Assembly: GCF_004340785.1 (NCBI RefSeq)
Contig: NZ_SLXS01000004.1
Location: 1-64,000, forward strand
Source of the DNA: Tumebacillus sp. BK434
GTDB lineage: Bacteria; Bacillota; Bacilli; Tumebacillales; Tumebacillaceae
Length of the DNA stretch: 64,000 nucleotides
Reading direction: 5' to 3'
Under the pieces are notes generated by a model. It had not been told where the DNA came from and searched no databases. It saw only the letters and a list, made by a program, of their open reading frames with translations. How positions within the stretch are numbered: the stretch's first letter is position 1; each line of letters begins with the position of its first letter. Below, one piece after another: positions 29,539 to 40,545 of this stretch. The translations under genes were made by a program, and so were the position numbers.

Positions 29539-29584
29539 GTTCATACTAGCAACAGAGTACGTATGTGCGAAAGGAGGAACAGGG

Positions 29585-30271
29585 TTGGAACAGATCTGGG
29601 GGCTGCTCTTGCGCATTACGTTGTTTTACTTTGTCACCCTCATCTCGATGCGCCTGATGGGCAAGCGGGAGATCGGTAAGCTCTCGATATTCGACCTCGT
29701 CATCTCGGTCATGATCGCCGAAGTCTCAGCGACGTCCCTGATGGACCATCAGATTAAGATCGGCGAGGGGGTGCTGGTCATCGGCACGCTCGTCATGCTG
29801 CAGATCGGCATGTCGTGGCTGACGTTAAAATCGCTCACGATGCGCAACCTGTTCGAGGGGCAGCCGACCTTGCTGATCGCCAACGGCAAGATCCGCGATG
29901 ATGAAATGCGCCGCACCAGATACTCGATCAGCGACCTGATGACCCAGCTGCGCGAAAAAGATGTGGCGTCCGTCTCCGATGTGGAATTTGCCATCCTGGA
30001 GACGAGCGGCAAGCTCAGCGTGTTCCCGAAAGCGGAAAAACGGCCGTTGACCCCGGAGGACATCGGCCTGTCGGTGCCGCGTACCGGGCTGCCGATGCCG
30101 CTGATCGTGGACGGGAATGTGATGGATGAGAATCTGGAGCGGATCGGCAAGACCCGATTCTGGCTGAAAAACGAGCTGCAGAAAGCCGGGTACCACGAAT
30201 TGAGAAGAGTGTTCTACTGCTCGATCGACAACCAGGGAGCGCTGTTCGTCGATACGTTCGAGGACAGTTGA
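29585..30271 (+). CDS. DUF421 (YetF/YrbG-like) membrane protein
   Basis: A 228-residue protein starts at TTG following AAAGGAGG; an in-frame ATG at 29522 lies inside the preceding terminator. Three N-terminal membrane helices (about 5-80) precede a soluble DUF421 domain with MGKREIGKLSIFDLV and QPTLLIANGKI. The position just before spoVB matches yrbG in Bacillus. Some relatives are linked to spore membranes. Exact role unknown. Confidence 0.85.
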   Translation: MEQIWGLLLRITLFYFVTLISMRLMGKREIGKLSIFDLVISVMIAEVSATSLMDHQIKIGEGVLVIGTLVMLQIGMSWLTLKSLTMRNLFEGQPTLLIANGKIRDDEMRRTRYSISDLMTQLREKDVASVSDVEFAILETSGKLSVFPKAEKRPLTPEDIGLSVPRTGLPMPLIVDGNVMDENLERIGKTRFWLKNELQKAGYHELRRVFYCSIDNQGALFVDTFEDS

Positions 30272-30273
30272 AG

Positions 30274-30303
30274 AAAACCGTCTCAGCTCCTGAGACGGTT
30301 TTT
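30274..30303. terminator. Bidirectional terminator, DUF421 gene and spoVB
   Basis: AAAACCGTCTCAG / CTGAGACGGTTTTT with a three-base loop. Confidence 0.92.
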
Positions 30304-30305
30304 CG

Positions 30306-31889
30306 CTAGCGGAAAAATGGCACGAGCCGCAAAATCCCGGCGAGCGGCTTGCCGACTTTGGGCAGTCTGGAGACGGTGTGCAGCGTCACCACGCCCATCA
30401 TGTTCAAGACGAAGAAGTACAGGGCGAACCCGGAGATCGTGCCATAGGTGACCAGCCAGACGTCGCTGAGGTGCGTGAAGCTGCGGAATTCGAGCAGCCA
30501 GACGCTGAGCAGCGAGGTGGAGATGAGAATTTTCACGGTCTCGACGAGGTTGACGTAAAAGCCGAGCAAGCGAGTCACCGACAAGAAATGCAGGATGGTG
30601 ACGACGGCAACCGAGATGACGACCGACCAGGCGACGCCTGCGATGCCGTACGCCGGATTGGAGACGAGGTAATAGATGATCCCGAGTTTCAGGATCGAGC
30701 CGACGATCGAGTTGCGCATCGCCACCCCGGCCCGGTTCAGCCCCTGCAAGATCCCGGAGAGCGGCCCTTGCAGGTAGAGCAGGAAGCCGACGGGCGCCAT
30801 GATCGCGAGGATCGGCCCCACTGCTTTGTCATTAAAGATCGCGTGGGACAGTTCGGTCGCATACAAGGTGAGAATCGCCGAGGTCGGGAAGCCGATCAAG
30901 GCGGTCAAGCGAAAGGCCTGATAGAGCCTGCGCTGCACGACCAACTGATCGCCCGCCGCCACCGCTTCGGAGATCGAGGGGACGAGCGTGGTCTGCAGCG
31001 AGTAGGTGAAGACGGTCGGCAGCACCAGCAGCGAGATCGCCATCCCGGAGTACTGCCCGTACAGCGTGGTCGCAACGGCGGCGGAGAGCCCGGTCATCAC
31101 CAGACAGCGAGTGACGAGGATCGGCTCCAGCGTATAGGCGATCGAACCGACGATGCGTGACAACGTGACCGGCATCGCGATCTCCAGCACTGAGGAGAGC
31201 ATCTTGCGAAACGGTTCCAGCGGCTTGTTCGAGGGGACGTGCGGCATCTTGCGCAGCGAATAGCGGGAGTAGTAGACATAGACCAGATAGAGCAGGCCGA
31301 CCAGTTCTCCGATCACCATGCCGATCATCGCCCCGGCGGCTGCATATTCGAGGCCGTACGGGAGCAGATAGGTGGCGAAGACCAGCACCGCGCCGATGCG
31401 GGCGATCTGCTCGAGAATCGAGCCGACCGCGTTGGGCGTCATGTTCTGCAGGCCTTGGAAGTAGCCCCGCAGGATCGAGGAGATGGCGATGATCACGATG
31501 ATCGGCGCCATGGCGAGCAGCGTGTAGTAGGCGCGGGGGTCGGTCAGGACGTTGGTGGTGATCCAAGGCGCCAAGACGAGCATCAAGGCGGTGAAGATGA
31601 CCGACAGCGTGATCACCGCCTTCATTGATACGGTGACGATCCGCTTGACGCGCCGCGTATCTTCCTCGACCAGCGCTTCGGCGACCAGCTTGGAGATCGC
31701 GATCGGCAGACCGGCCGTCGTCAGCGTGATCAGGAACATCAAGATCGGGAACACAGTATAAAACAAACCGATGCCCTCGGCTCCGATCAACCGGGAGAGG
31801 AAGATCTTGTAGACAAAGCCGAGGACGCGGGTCACGAGACTGGCAGCGACGAGGATGACAGCTCCTTTTAAAAAGGATTGTTTGCTCAA
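30306..31889 (-). CDS. spoVB: Stage V sporulation protein B (MOP-family flippase)
   Basis: A 527-residue membrane protein has about 14 helices. The start is a TTG nine bases after AAGGAG; upstream codons in frame look non-coding. The opening SFLKGAVILVAASLVTRVLG and the following GAEGIGLFYTVFPI match SpoVB/MurJ-like polysaccharide flippases, which move lipid-linked cortex precursors across the outer forespore membrane. Its place between the DUF421 and ComN-like genes is the conserved one. Confidence 0.9.
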   Translation of the reverse strand: MSKQSFLKGAVILVAASLVTRVLGFVYKIFLSRLIGAEGIGLFYTVFPILMFLITLTTAGLPIAISKLVAEALVEEDTRRVKRIVTVSMKAVITLSVIFTALMLVLAPWITTNVLTDPRAYYTLLAMAPIIVIIAISSILRGYFQGLQNMTPNAVGSILEQIARIGAVLVFATYLLPYGLEYAAAGAMIGMVIGELVGLLYLVYVYYSRYSLRKMPHVPSNKPLEPFRKMLSSVLEIAMPVTLSRIVGSIAYTLEPILVTRCLVMTGLSAAVATTLYGQYSGMAISLLVLPTVFTYSLQTTLVPSISEAVAAGDQLVVQRRLYQAFRLTALIGFPTSAILTLYATELSHAIFNDKAVGPILAIMAPVGFLLYLQGPLSGILQGLNRAGVAMRNSIVGSILKLGIIYYLVSNPAYGIAGVAWSVVISVAVVTILHFLSVTRLLGFYVNLVETVKILISTSLLSVWLLEFRSFTHLSDVWLVTYGTISGFALYFFVLNMMGVVTLHTVSRLPKVGKPLAGILRLVPFFR

Positions 31890-32029
31890 GGGGTCCCTCT
31901 CCTTCTCCGTACAGGTTGTCTTCTTCTTCACTTCTATGCCGGACATGCAGGGAGTAGTCCAAAAAGAGGATTTGCGGGACCCGGTCACGAATTGTTCACG
32001 CACAGATCAAGAGGGAGGAGGGCGCACAG

Positions 32030-32302
32030 ATGATGGAAGAGCAGACCGAGCACACAGCGCCTATCATGGAGGAAGCGGAATTGAATGAGGTTGTGCGCAA
32101 GCTTTGTATCAGCAAAGCGGAAGAGTTGAACCTGCACGGCTACGAACAGGTGACCGGCGAGGATGTCTGGGAGTGTGTGTCCGGCAAGTACAAGCGCGGC
32201 CTTCCTCCCTTGCATCAGCTGGTCAACGACGTCTTGTCGCTCAAAGCGCACACGTTCATGAACTGGCTGATGGTGCGCACCTTAAAAGGCGACCAAGCAT
32301 AG
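32030..32302 (+). CDS. ComN-like post-transcriptional regulator
   Basis: A 90-residue cytoplasmic protein has the pattern of the Post_transc_reg family (ComN/YrzD), e.g. LCISKAEELNLHGYEQVTGE (about 25-44) and KGLPPLHQLVNDVLSLK-like text near 63-78. In Bacillus ComN influences comE mRNA. GGGAGGAGGG precedes the ATG. It lies divergent from spoVB, in the conserved order, just upstream of secD. Confidence 0.82.
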   Translation: MMEEQTEHTAPIMEEAELNEVVRKLCISKAEELNLHGYEQVTGEDVWECVSGKYKRGLPPLHQLVNDVLSLKAHTFMNWLMVRTLKGDQA

Positions 32303-32364
32303 AAAATCCTCCCACCGCGCACAATAATCAGGTACTTCAAGCGCGATGGGAGGGTTCGAAACGG

Positions 32365-33048
32365 ATGCAGGAAACGAAGAACGAGCGGAGAATTACGCTG
32401 GCCGAAGTCAAACAGCTGCCGCAGATTCAGCAATATATCGTATCGGCCGACAAATTTCTGAAAGCGATGGGCTTCACCGAACACGGATTTCGCCATGTGA
32501 CCTTGGTGTCGAAGATCGCCGAGCATGTGATGGAGCACCTCGGCTACTCGGAGCGCGAACGGGAACTGGCGGCGATCGCCGGCTACATCCACGATATCGG
32601 CAACATCACGGGCCGCCACGACCACGGCAAGGCCGGTGCGATCATGTGCTTTCATATCTTGGAAGGCATCGGGATGCCGTATGACGAGATCGCCTGTATC
32701 GTCGGCGCGGTTGGCAATCACGAGGAGCAGTACGGCGAAGCGGTGAACACGGTGGCGGCGGCGCTGATCCTCGCCGATAAGTCGGACGTGCACCGCACGC
32801 GGGTCAGACGGCGCGACGTGTCCCAGTTCGACATTCACGACCGGGTCAACTACGCGGCGACATCCTCGTTTCTCCACGTCAGCGCCGAGCCGCGCGAAGT
32901 GACGCTGAAGATTGAGATCGACAACAGCATCTCATCTGTGATGGAGTATTTTGAAATTTTTATGGAACGAATGCTGATGTGCCAGCGGGCGGCGAAGATG
33001 CTGGATGCCCGCTTTCGCTTAAACATTAACGGGGCCGACATTCTGTAG
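32365..33048 (+). CDS. HD-domain phosphohydrolase family protein
   Basis: A 227-residue cytoplasmic protein starts at an ATG after GGGAGGG. Metal-binding residues of an HD domain are visible: H in TEHGFRHVTLV (about 38), HDIG in AGYIHDIGN (about 75), HDHGKAG (about 83) and NHEEQYG (about 119), then ADKSDVHR (about 140). The domain usually hydrolyses nucleotides or cyclic dinucleotides; the substrate is unknown. The C-terminal part (about 160-225) is a short alpha-beta extension. It sits between the comN-like gene and secD. Confidence 0.82.
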   Translation: MQETKNERRITLAEVKQLPQIQQYIVSADKFLKAMGFTEHGFRHVTLVSKIAEHVMEHLGYSERERELAAIAGYIHDIGNITGRHDHGKAGAIMCFHILEGIGMPYDEIACIVGAVGNHEEQYGEAVNTVAAALILADKSDVHRTRVRRRDVSQFDIHDRVNYAATSSFLHVSAEPREVTLKIEIDNSISSVMEYFEIFMERMLMCQRAAKMLDARFRLNINGADIL

Positions 33049-33058
33049 GCCCCTTTTT
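33031..33058 (+). terminator. Terminator of the HD-domain gene
   Basis: GGGGCC / GGCCCC with an 11-base loop and TTTTT; it overlaps the stop codon. Confidence 0.7.
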
Positions 33059-33076
33059 GATTGGATCCTTTCTTCA

Positions 33077-33106
33077 TTGACCTATTAATCGCTTAGGAGA
33101 TATACT
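33077..33106 (+). promoter_or_regulatory. Promoter of secDF
   Basis: TTGACC (33077-33082) and TATACT (33101-33106) are 18 bases apart, 39 bases before secD. Confidence 0.7.
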
Positions 33107-33144
33107 AAGATGAGCTAATTCAACGACTATTTAGGAGGATTGTC

Positions 33145-34389
33145 ATGATCAAGTGGAGTCGTTTCGTTGGCTTCCTTTTGATCGTGGTCCTGTTTTTTGC
33201 CCTCGCGGTTCCGACTTATAAGGGAATCTGGAATGGCATCACGCTCGGACTCGATCTGCAAGGCGGCTTTGACGTTCTGTATGAAGTGCAGGATTCACCA
33301 AGTGGGGAAAAAGTAACGGATGAAGGCGTCATCTCGACGATCAAAGCGATCGAGCGCCGCATCGACAAAGAAGGCGTATCCGAGCCGAACATTCAAAAAG
33401 AAGGGGCGAACCGCATCCGCGTTCAACTCGCGGGCGTGTTCGACCAGAATGAAGCAAAAAAGCTGCTTGTGCAGACCGCTCAGCTCCGCTTCCTGGCTCC
33501 CGACGGCACCACCGAGCTGGCAAACGGCAGCGACTTGAAGCCGAATGCGAAGTATGTTTCCGACCAGAACACCGGCGCTCCGCAGGTGGCGGTCGAGTTT
33601 AAAAATCCGGACAAGTTCAAAAAAATCACAGAAACCTACCTTGGCCAACCAGTCGCAATCGAGCTGGACGGCAAGATTATCACCGCTCCGACTATCCAAG
33701 TCGTCATCTATGACGGCAAGGCGGTCATCAACGGTCAGAAGGACGCCAAAGAAGCGATCGAACTGGCGAACCTGCTCAACGCAGGCTCCCTGCCGTTCCC
33801 GCTGAAAGAGATCTCCTCGTTCGGCGTATCGCCGTCCCTCGGCGAAGGCTCTCTCGGCACGACGCTGATGGCCGGCGGCATTGCGTTCATCCTGATTTTT
33901 GTGTTCATGGTGGGCTGGTACCGTCTCCCGGGTCTGATCGCGATGATCGCCTTGGTCATGTACGCATATCTGCTGTTCGCGACGGTCAAATTCATGGGCA
34001 TCACGCTGACCCTGCCGGGTCTGGCGGCGCTGGTGCTTGGTATCGGGATGGCGGTCGACGTCAACATCATCGCAACAGAGCGGATGAAAGACGAATTCCG
34101 CAACGGCAAATCCACGCTCTCTGCTGTTATCATGGGGCAGAAGCGCTCGATGCCGACGATCATCGACGCCAACATCACTTCGATCATCGCCGGTATCCTG
34201 ATGTACTGGTTCGGCACCGGCCAGATCAAGAGCTTTGCTGTGGCGCACATCATTTCCGTCCTGGCGACGTTCATCACCGCTGTGCTGATCTCCCGCCTGC
34301 TGATGCAATTGCTCGTCCGCTCCAACATCATTAAGAACAAATGGTGGTACGGTGCGCCGAGAGAAGCGAAGGGAGGGGCTGCGAAGTGA
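33145..34389 (+). CDS. secD: Protein translocase subunit SecD
   Basis: A 414-residue RND-type membrane protein helps complete protein export using the proton gradient. It has one N-terminal helix, the external P1 domain with LGLDLQGGFDVLYEV (D1 motif), then five helices in the C-terminal third, including GIGMAVDVNIIATERMKDE (D4). It is shorter than E. coli SecD and separate from SecF, unlike the fused Bacillus subtilis SecDF. AGGAGG precedes the ATG. Confidence 0.95.
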   Translation: MIKWSRFVGFLLIVVLFFALAVPTYKGIWNGITLGLDLQGGFDVLYEVQDSPSGEKVTDEGVISTIKAIERRIDKEGVSEPNIQKEGANRIRVQLAGVFDQNEAKKLLVQTAQLRFLAPDGTTELANGSDLKPNAKYVSDQNTGAPQVAVEFKNPDKFKKITETYLGQPVAIELDGKIITAPTIQVVIYDGKAVINGQKDAKEAIELANLLNAGSLPFPLKEISSFGVSPSLGEGSLGTTLMAGGIAFILIFVFMVGWYRLPGLIAMIALVMYAYLLFATVKFMGITLTLPGLAALVLGIGMAVDVNIIATERMKDEFRNGKSTLSAVIMGQKRSMPTIIDANITSIIAGILMYWFGTGQIKSFAVAHIISVLATFITAVLISRLLMQLLVRSNIIKNKWWYGAPREAKGGAAK

Positions 34390-35261
34390 AATTTGATATC
34401 GTAAAGAACCGCAAATGGTACTTCGGCTTCTCCATCCTGATCTCGCTCGCCGGGGTCCTGATCATGCTGCTGATGGGTCTGAACCTCGGCACCGACTTCG
34501 AAGCGGGCTCCCGCGTGCAGTTTAACGTTGGACAAGCATTTACCGAAAAAGAGATCGCCGAGCAGTTCGAAGCGAACTTGGAGACGATTGAGGTCTCCGG
34601 TGTTCAAGAGATCGAGAACTACGGTGCGGTCGTACGCATCGCGAAGAAGATCTCGCCGGAAGAAGAGAACTTGATCAACGAATACCTGAACAAGACCTAC
34701 AAGGACGCCAGCCCGCAGATCTCCTCGATCGACCCGGTCGTGGCGCGCGAGCTGGCGCAGAAAGCGATCTACGCGATTCTGTACGCTTCGCTTGGGATCA
34801 TCCTGTACATGGCGGTCCGCTTCGAATACCGCTTTGCGATCGCAGGCGTCGTCTCCGTGCTGCAGGTCGTGCTGGTCGTCGTCTCGCTCTTCGCGCTGTT
34901 CCGCTTTGAGATCGACATCACGTTCATCGCAGCGATCCTGACGATCGTCGGTTATTCGATCCACGATACGATCGTCATCTTCGACCGCATCCGCGAGAAC
35001 TTGAAGCATTACAAGGTCAAGACGGTCTCCGATCTCGAGCACCTCGTCAACGATTCGATCTGGCAGACGATGGCGCGCTCGATCAACACCGTCCTCACGG
35101 TAATCTTCTCGGCCGGCATGCTGTACCTGCTCGGCGGCGCTGCGATCAAGCACTTCTCGCTGGCCCTGCTGATCGGTCTCGTGACCGGCGCGTACTCCTC
35201 CATCTTTATCGCTTCCCAGCTGTGGGTGGCCTGGAAGAGCCGCGAACTGAAAAAAGCGTAG
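34386..35261 (+). CDS. secF: Protein translocase subunit SecF
   Basis: A 291-residue partner of SecD starts at GTG overlapping the secD TGA (AAGTGA) behind GGGAGG, so translation is coupled. It has one N-terminal helix, an external domain starting NLGTDFEAGSRVQF and five C-terminal helices with GYSIHDTIVIFDRIREN (the SecF signature). It ends at a terminator. Confidence 0.95.
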   Translation: MKFDIVKNRKWYFGFSILISLAGVLIMLLMGLNLGTDFEAGSRVQFNVGQAFTEKEIAEQFEANLETIEVSGVQEIENYGAVVRIAKKISPEEENLINEYLNKTYKDASPQISSIDPVVARELAQKAIYAILYASLGIILYMAVRFEYRFAIAGVVSVLQVVLVVVSLFALFRFEIDITFIAAILTIVGYSIHDTIVIFDRIRENLKHYKVKTVSDLEHLVNDSIWQTMARSINTVLTVIFSAGMLYLLGGAAIKHFSLALLIGLVTGAYSSIFIASQLWVAWKSRELKKA

Positions 35262-35276
35262 TTTTCTGCAGAAAAA

Positions 35277-35312
35277 GAAAGCCGCAGGGTGGAGAACCCG
35301 GCGGCTTTCTTG
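35277..35312 (+). terminator. Terminator of secDF
   Basis: GAAAGCCGC / GCGGCTTTC with an inner GGGT / ACCC stem and CTT after it. Confidence 0.75.
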
Positions 35313-35358
35313 CTATAATAAAAATTATGTATATCGTCATATAGAGAGGATTTTCAAT

Positions 35359-37740
35359 ATGCAACAGACGAAACGCTGGGTCGTGTCGGAGGCGGCAGAT
35401 ACAGAGGTGCAGAATTTGGCGGAGGCGCTTGGCGTGCCCCCGATTCTGGCGAGACTTCTGTGGCGCCGCGGCATTCGGTCGACAGAGACTGCACAGCGTT
35501 TTTTGTACCCGGGTCTCAGCGGCTTTTACGATCCTTATTTGATGAAAGATATGGACAAGACGGTGGAGCGGATTCGCCGGGCGATCGATGAACAGGAGCC
35601 GGTGATGGTCTACGGCGACTATGACGCGGACGGCGCGACGGCCACTTCCGTCTTGTATCTCGCCTTGCGGTCGCTTGGCGCTCAAGTCGATTACTATATC
35701 CCCGACCGCTTTTCGGAAGGGTACGGGCTGAACGGTCCGGCGATCGAGCAGGCGAAGGAAAAAGGCTATCGGCTGGTGATCACCGTCGACAACGGAATCT
35801 CGGCGGTCGAGCAGGTGGCGCTGGCCAATCAGCTTGGGCTGGACCTGATCGTCACCGACCACCATACGCCGCCTGAAGTGCTGCCGGACGCGTATGCGAT
35901 CTTGAACCCGAAGCAGCCGGGCTGCACCTATCCGGATTCGATGCTGGCAGGTGTCGGCGTCGTGTTCAAGCTGGTGCAGGCGCTGTACGGGCGTTTGCCC
36001 GATGAGTTTTTGGATCTGGCGGCCTTGGGCACGGTGGCCGACTTGGCACCGCTGCAGGATGAGAACCGCCTGATCACTTTGTTCGGTCTGGAGAAAATGA
36101 ACGAGTCGCCGCGCATGGGCATCAAAGCGCTGATCGAAGCGACCGGGCTGACCGACAAGAAGGTCACCGCCGGGCACATCGGCTTTTCCTTCGGCCCGCG
36201 CATCAATGCCAGCGGACGGCTCGATTCGGCAACATACGCCGTCGAGCTGTTGACGACGGAAGATCCGGTCAAGGCGGGCGAGCTGGCGCAGTTTCTGGAG
36301 GAGCGCAACCAAGAGCGCCAAGCGCTGTGCGAGACGATCTTTGAAGAGGCGGTCGAGCTGATCGAAGCCAATCCGCACTGGCTGGACGGCCGCGTGCTGG
36401 TCGTCGCCAACCGGGGCTGGAACGAAGGCGTGATCGGCATCGTCGCCTCGCGCATCGTCGAGCGCTACCACCGTCCGACGCTCATCTTCTCGGTCAGCGA
36501 TGAGAAGTGCAAAGCGTCCGCCCGCAGCATCGCCGGATTTGACCTCTACGCGGCGCTGACCCGCTGTGCCGACCTGCTCGACCACTACGGCGGTCACAAG
36601 ATGGCGGCGGGCTTGTCCCTGCCAGAAGAGAAGCTCGACGAACTGCGCGCCCGCCTGAACGAGATCGCGCAGGAAGTGCTGACCGAAGACGACATGACGC
36701 CGGCGCTCGACATCGACATGGAAGTCGATCTGCGCGACGTCGACCTGCGCCTCGTCGAGCAGATCCAAGCGTTGGCGCCGTTTGGCTTCGGCAACCCGTC
36801 GCCGCGCTTCGCCGTGCGGGGGCTGGCGCTGGAAAGCACGCGGGTGGTCGGCAAAGACGCAGCGCACCTGCAACTGCGCGTGCGGCAAAACGGACGTCAG
36901 CTCGACTGCATCGCCTTCCGCCGCAGCGACGAGCAGCATCTGCTCGACGCGCTGGCCGCGATCGATCTGGCCGGTGAGCTTGCCGTCAACGAGTGGCGCG
37001 GCCGGCAGAGCCTGCAGATGGTGCTCGGCGACTGGAAGCCAAGCCCCTTGCAGTCGTTCGATGCCCGCGGCTGCCGGGACAAGTTCGCCTGGCTCGAAGT
37101 GCGCAAGGAAGAATTGACGGTGCTCTGCTTCCAAAAACGCAACGTGGAAGAGATCGAAAAACGCCTGTTTGGGTATCCTTGGAATGAAGGCAAGTATCGC
37201 CTCTACCATGTGGAACCTTCGGGCGACTGGCGCCACATCGCAGGCGAAGACGAGCCAACCGACAACGTCGTCTATTACGACTTGCCCGCGCACATCGAAA
37301 CGTTCGCCCAGTCCTTGCAGGTTCTGATCCCCTCGCAGCGGATCCATTTGATCCAAGGGGACGCCGACCGCGACTGGCTGCGTCAGTCCCTGTTCGACGG
37401 GCTGCCGGAGCGTGAAGCGTTTGCGTACGTCTTCCGCGTGCTGCGCCAACAGGGACAGGGAACGGTCGACGGGCTGTTGTCGGTGATGCAGGGGCCATTA
37501 AATCCGGTCAGCCTGACACACATTCTGCACGTATTTACCGAATTAGGGTTTGCGAATCGCGAGGATGACACGTATTATGTGATAATGGACGCTCCGAAGC
37601 GCGCCTTAACCGAATCGCAGCACTATCAGGAGCAAGAGAAGCGGGTGCAGGCGCTGAAACAAGTCGGCGATCTGCTGCTTTCCGCTTCTTCCGACACTAT
37701 GAGACATTGGCTCGCCGAGCGTTTGGCCGTGCGAGCGTAG
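35359..37740 (+). CDS. recJ: Single-stranded-DNA-specific exonuclease RecJ
   Basis: A 793-residue 5'-3' exonuclease acts in recombination and mismatch repair. DHH-family motifs are clear: [17 protein letters not shown] (about 83-99), [18 protein letters not shown] (about 169-178), [12 protein letters not shown] and the DHHA1 end with [12 protein letters not shown] (about 412-423). An OB-type domain follows to about 570; the last 200 residues are a Gram-positive extension. AGAGGA precedes the ATG. recJ-apt-relA-dtd is the conserved order. Confidence 0.95.
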   Translation: MQQTKRWVVSEAADTEVQNLAEALGVPPILARLLWRRGIRSTETAQRFLYPGLSGFYDPYLMKDMDKTVERIRRAIDEQEPVMVYGDYDADGATATSVLYLALRSLGAQVDYYIPDRFSEGYGLNGPAIEQAKEKGYRLVITVDNGISAVEQVALANQLGLDLIVTDHHTPPEVLPDAYAILNPKQPGCTYPDSMLAGVGVVFKLVQALYGRLPDEFLDLAALGTVADLAPLQDENRLITLFGLEKMNESPRMGIKALIEATGLTDKKVTAGHIGFSFGPRINASGRLDSATYAVELLTTEDPVKAGELAQFLEERNQERQALCETIFEEAVELIEANPHWLDGRVLVVANRGWNEGVIGIVASRIVERYHRPTLIFSVSDEKCKASARSIAGFDLYAALTRCADLLDHYGGHKMAAGLSLPEEKLDELRARLNEIAQEVLTEDDMTPALDIDMEVDLRDVDLRLVEQIQALAPFGFGNPSPRFAVRGLALESTRVVGKDAAHLQLRVRQNGRQLDCIAFRRSDEQHLLDALAAIDLAGELAVNEWRGRQSLQMVLGDWKPSPLQSFDARGCRDKFAWLEVRKEELTVLCFQKRNVEEIEKRLFGYPWNEGKYRLYHVEPSGDWRHIAGEDEPTDNVVYYDLPAHIETFAQSLQVLIPSQRIHLIQGDADRDWLRQSLFDGLPEREAFAYVFRVLRQQGQGTVDGLLSVMQGPLNPVSLTHILHVFTELGFANREDDTYYVIMDAPKRALTESQHYQEQEKRVQALKQVGDLLLSASSDTMRHWLAERLAVRA

Positions 37741-37753
37741 GAGGACAAACTAC

Positions 37754-38266
37754 ATGAACTACAAAGATAAAATTCGCGTGATTTCCGATTTCCCGTCCCC
37801 GGGGATCCGGTTTAAAGATATCACCACCCTGCTCAAAGACGGCGAAGCGTTCCGCGCGGCGATCGACGAGTTTTCGAAATTTGCAGCGGAGCGCAACGCC
37901 GACATCATCGCAGGCCCGGAATCCCGCGGCTTCGTGCTGGCAGCACCGATGGCGTACGCGCTGTCCAAAGGCTTCGTGCCGATCCGCAAGCCGGGCAAAC
38001 TGCCGCATGAGACCATCTCGGCCGACTACTCGCTGGAGTATGGCAAAGACTCGCTGGAAATCCACAAAGACGCAGTGCAGCCGGGTCAGCGCGTGATCAT
38101 CGCCGACGACCTTCTCGCGACAGGAGGGACGATCGGAGCGACAATCAAACTGGTGGAAAGCCTCGGCGCGCAAGTGGTCGGCGTGTGTTTCCTGGTTGAG
38201 CTGTCGTATCTCAACGGACGGGAGAAGCTGAACGGGTATGACGTCTTCTCACTCGTCCAGTACTAG
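37754..38266 (+). CDS. apt: Adenine phosphoribosyltransferase
   Basis: A 170-residue cytoplasmic enzyme makes AMP from adenine and PRPP. It shows the start [36 protein letters not shown] and the PRPP-binding loop [16 protein letters not shown] (about 115-130). TAGGAGG precedes the ATG, 13 bases after recJ. Confidence 0.96.
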   Translation: MNYKDKIRVISDFPSPGIRFKDITTLLKDGEAFRAAIDEFSKFAAERNADIIAGPESRGFVLAAPMAYALSKGFVPIRKPGKLPHETISADYSLEYGKDSLEIHKDAVQPGQRVIIADDLLATGGTIGATIKLVESLGAQVVGVCFLVELSYLNGREKLNGYDVFSLVQY

Positions 38267-38300
38267 TCCGGACAAAGTAGCAACGGGGGTGGTTGATCTG

Positions 38301-40526
38301 GTGGGCATCGGGCGCTTGATCGAGAAGATCAGCAAATATCTATCTCCAGCAGATGTGGCGATGGTTCGCCGCGCCTTTGATATGTCCGAAGAAGCTCACC
38401 GGGGTCAGACCCGTTCCTCGGGCGAACCGTACATCATGCATCCGGTTGCTGTTGCCGAGATCTTGGCCGATCTCGAACTGGATGCGGTGACGCTCTCGGC
38501 AGCCCTGCTGCATGACGTGGTGGAAGACACGCACGTCACCGAGGAGACGCTCGTCGGGCAATTCGGCCCGGAAGTGGCGACGCTGGTCGACGGCGTCACC
38601 AAGCTGGAGCGCATCAAGTTCAACTCCAAAGAAGAGGCGCAGGCGGAGAACCTGCGCAAGATGTTCATGGCGATGGCCAAGGACATCCGCGTCATCCTGA
38701 TCAAGCTGGCCGACCGGCTGCATAACATGCGCACGCTGAAGCACCAGCCGGTCGAGAAGCAAGTCAAGACGGCGACGGAGACGTTGGAGATCTATGCGCC
38801 GCTCGCACACCGTCTCGGGATCTCCACGATGAAGTGGGAGCTCGAAGACATTGCACTGCGCTACATGAACCCGCAGCAGTACTACCGCATCGTCAACCTG
38901 ATGGCGAAAAAGCGCAAAGAGCGCGAAGAATACGTGCAGGAAGTCATCGACGGCCTCAGAGAAAAGTTTGGCGAGCTCGAACTGAAAGCGGAGATCTCCG
39001 GGCGCGCCAAGCACCTGTATTCGATCTACCGCAAAATGGTCAACTTTAACAAACAATTTAATGAGATCTACGACCTGCTGGCAGTGCGGATCATCGTCGA
39101 TTCGATCAAAGACTGCTATGCGATTCTAGGCATCGTGCACACGATGTGGAAGCCGATGCCGGGCCGTTTCAAAGACTTTATCGCCATGCCGAAAGCGAAC
39201 ATGTACCAGTCTCTGCACACCACCGTCATCGGCCCGCGCGGCGAACCGCTGGAGATCCAGATCCGCACGTGGGAGATGCACCGCACCGCCGAATACGGCA
39301 TCGCGGCGCACTGGCTGTACAAAGAGCAGGCGAACGCGCAAGGCCCCTCCGCCAAGGAGAAAGACAAGGAAGGTGGCGGGCAGGGCAACATCGCCCAGGC
39401 GAAAGACGCTTCGTTCCAGCAAAAGCTGGCCTGGTTCCGCGAGATCCTGGAGTGGCAGCAGGATTTCAAAGACGCGCAGGAGTTTATGGAGACGCTGAAG
39501 TTCGACCTGTTCGCCGACGAAGTGTTTGTCTTCACCCCGAAAGGCGACGTCATTCAGCTGCCTGCAGGCTCGGTGCCGATCGATTTTGCCTACCGCATTC
39601 ACACCGACATCGGCAACCGCACGATCGGCGCGAAGATCAACGGCAAGATCGTGCCGCTCGACTACAAGCTGAAGACGGGCGACATCGTCGAGGTGCTGAC
39701 CAGCAAGCACTCCTACGGGCCGAGCTTCGACTGGATCAAAGTCGTCAAGTCCTCGCAGGCCAAGTCGAAGATCCGCCAGTGGTTCAAGAAGGAGAAGCGC
39801 GAGGAGAACGTCGCCAAAGGGCGTGAAAACGTCGAAAAAGAGGCGAAGAAGCATAACATCAACCTCGAGTGGATGACCGACAAGAACCTCGAAGAAGTGG
39901 CGAACAAGTTCAACTTCCCGAAAGTTGACGACATGCTGGCCGCTGTCGGCTACGGCGGGTTCTCGGCGCATCAGGTGATCACCCGCATCGTTGAGAAGAT
40001 CAAGCGCGAAACGCCGCCGGCGGAAGTCGCGAAGATCCCGGAAGTCAAACAGGAGCCGAAGAAGAAAAAGAAGAGCAACCTCGGCGTGCAAGTCAAAGGC
40101 ATCGACAACATGCTGATCCGCTTCTCCCGCTGCTGCAACCCGGTGCCGGGCGACGAGATTCAGGGGTTTGTGACCAAAGGGCGCGGGGTCTCCGTGCACC
40201 GCACAAACTGTCCGAATTTGCATGCAGTGGAGGAAAATGAAGACAACCGCCTGATCGAGGTGGAGTGGGAAAGCGCACCGACCGTCTCCTACAGCGTGGA
40301 GATCGAGATCACGGCGCTCGACCGCCGCGGCCTGATCAACGAAGTGATGATGGCCGTCGCCGAATCGAAGACCGACATCACCGCCGTCTCCGGCCGTGCC
40401 GACAAGCGCAAGATGGCGACGATCTCGCTGACGATCAACATCCGCAACGTCGACCACCTGCATACGGTCGTCGAGCGGATCAAGCGGATCAAAGACATCT
40501 ACACCGTGCGCCGGATCATGCAGTAG
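38301..40526 (+). CDS. relA: Bifunctional (p)ppGpp synthetase/hydrolase RelA/SpoT
   Basis: A 741-residue stringent-response enzyme has the HD hydrolase (about 25-200; [11 protein letters not shown]), the synthetase (about 220-360; [18 protein letters not shown]), a TGS domain (about 405-465; [22 protein letters not shown]), a zinc-finger-like region with [10 protein letters not shown] and C-terminal ACT domain. Both active sites look intact. A GTG eight bases after GGGGGTGG is chosen; an upstream ATG inside apt lacks a ribosome site. Confidence 0.94.
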   Translation: MGIGRLIEKISKYLSPADVAMVRRAFDMSEEAHRGQTRSSGEPYIMHPVAVAEILADLELDAVTLSAALLHDVVEDTHVTEETLVGQFGPEVATLVDGVTKLERIKFNSKEEAQAENLRKMFMAMAKDIRVILIKLADRLHNMRTLKHQPVEKQVKTATETLEIYAPLAHRLGISTMKWELEDIALRYMNPQQYYRIVNLMAKKRKEREEYVQEVIDGLREKFGELELKAEISGRAKHLYSIYRKMVNFNKQFNEIYDLLAVRIIVDSIKDCYAILGIVHTMWKPMPGRFKDFIAMPKANMYQSLHTTVIGPRGEPLEIQIRTWEMHRTAEYGIAAHWLYKEQANAQGPSAKEKDKEGGGQGNIAQAKDASFQQKLAWFREILEWQQDFKDAQEFMETLKFDLFADEVFVFTPKGDVIQLPAGSVPIDFAYRIHTDIGNRTIGAKINGKIVPLDYKLKTGDIVEVLTSKHSYGPSFDWIKVVKSSQAKSKIRQWFKKEKREENVAKGRENVEKEAKKHNINLEWMTDKNLEEVANKFNFPKVDDMLAAVGYGGFSAHQVITRIVEKIKRETPPAEVAKIPEVKQEPKKKKKSNLGVQVKGIDNMLIRFSRCCNPVPGDEIQGFVTKGRGVSVHRTNCPNLHAVEENEDNRLIEVEWESAPTVSYSVEIEITALDRRGLINEVMMAVAESKTDITAVSGRADKRKMATISLTINIRNVDHLHTVVERIKRIKDIYTVRRIMQ

Positions 40527-40545
40527 CAGCAGGAGGCGTTATCTG

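Noticed and set aside
35206-37449. 747-codon minus-strand frame opposite recJ
   Set aside because: It is the antisense shadow of a GC-rich gene, rich in Arg, His and Gln with no domain; recJ is certain.
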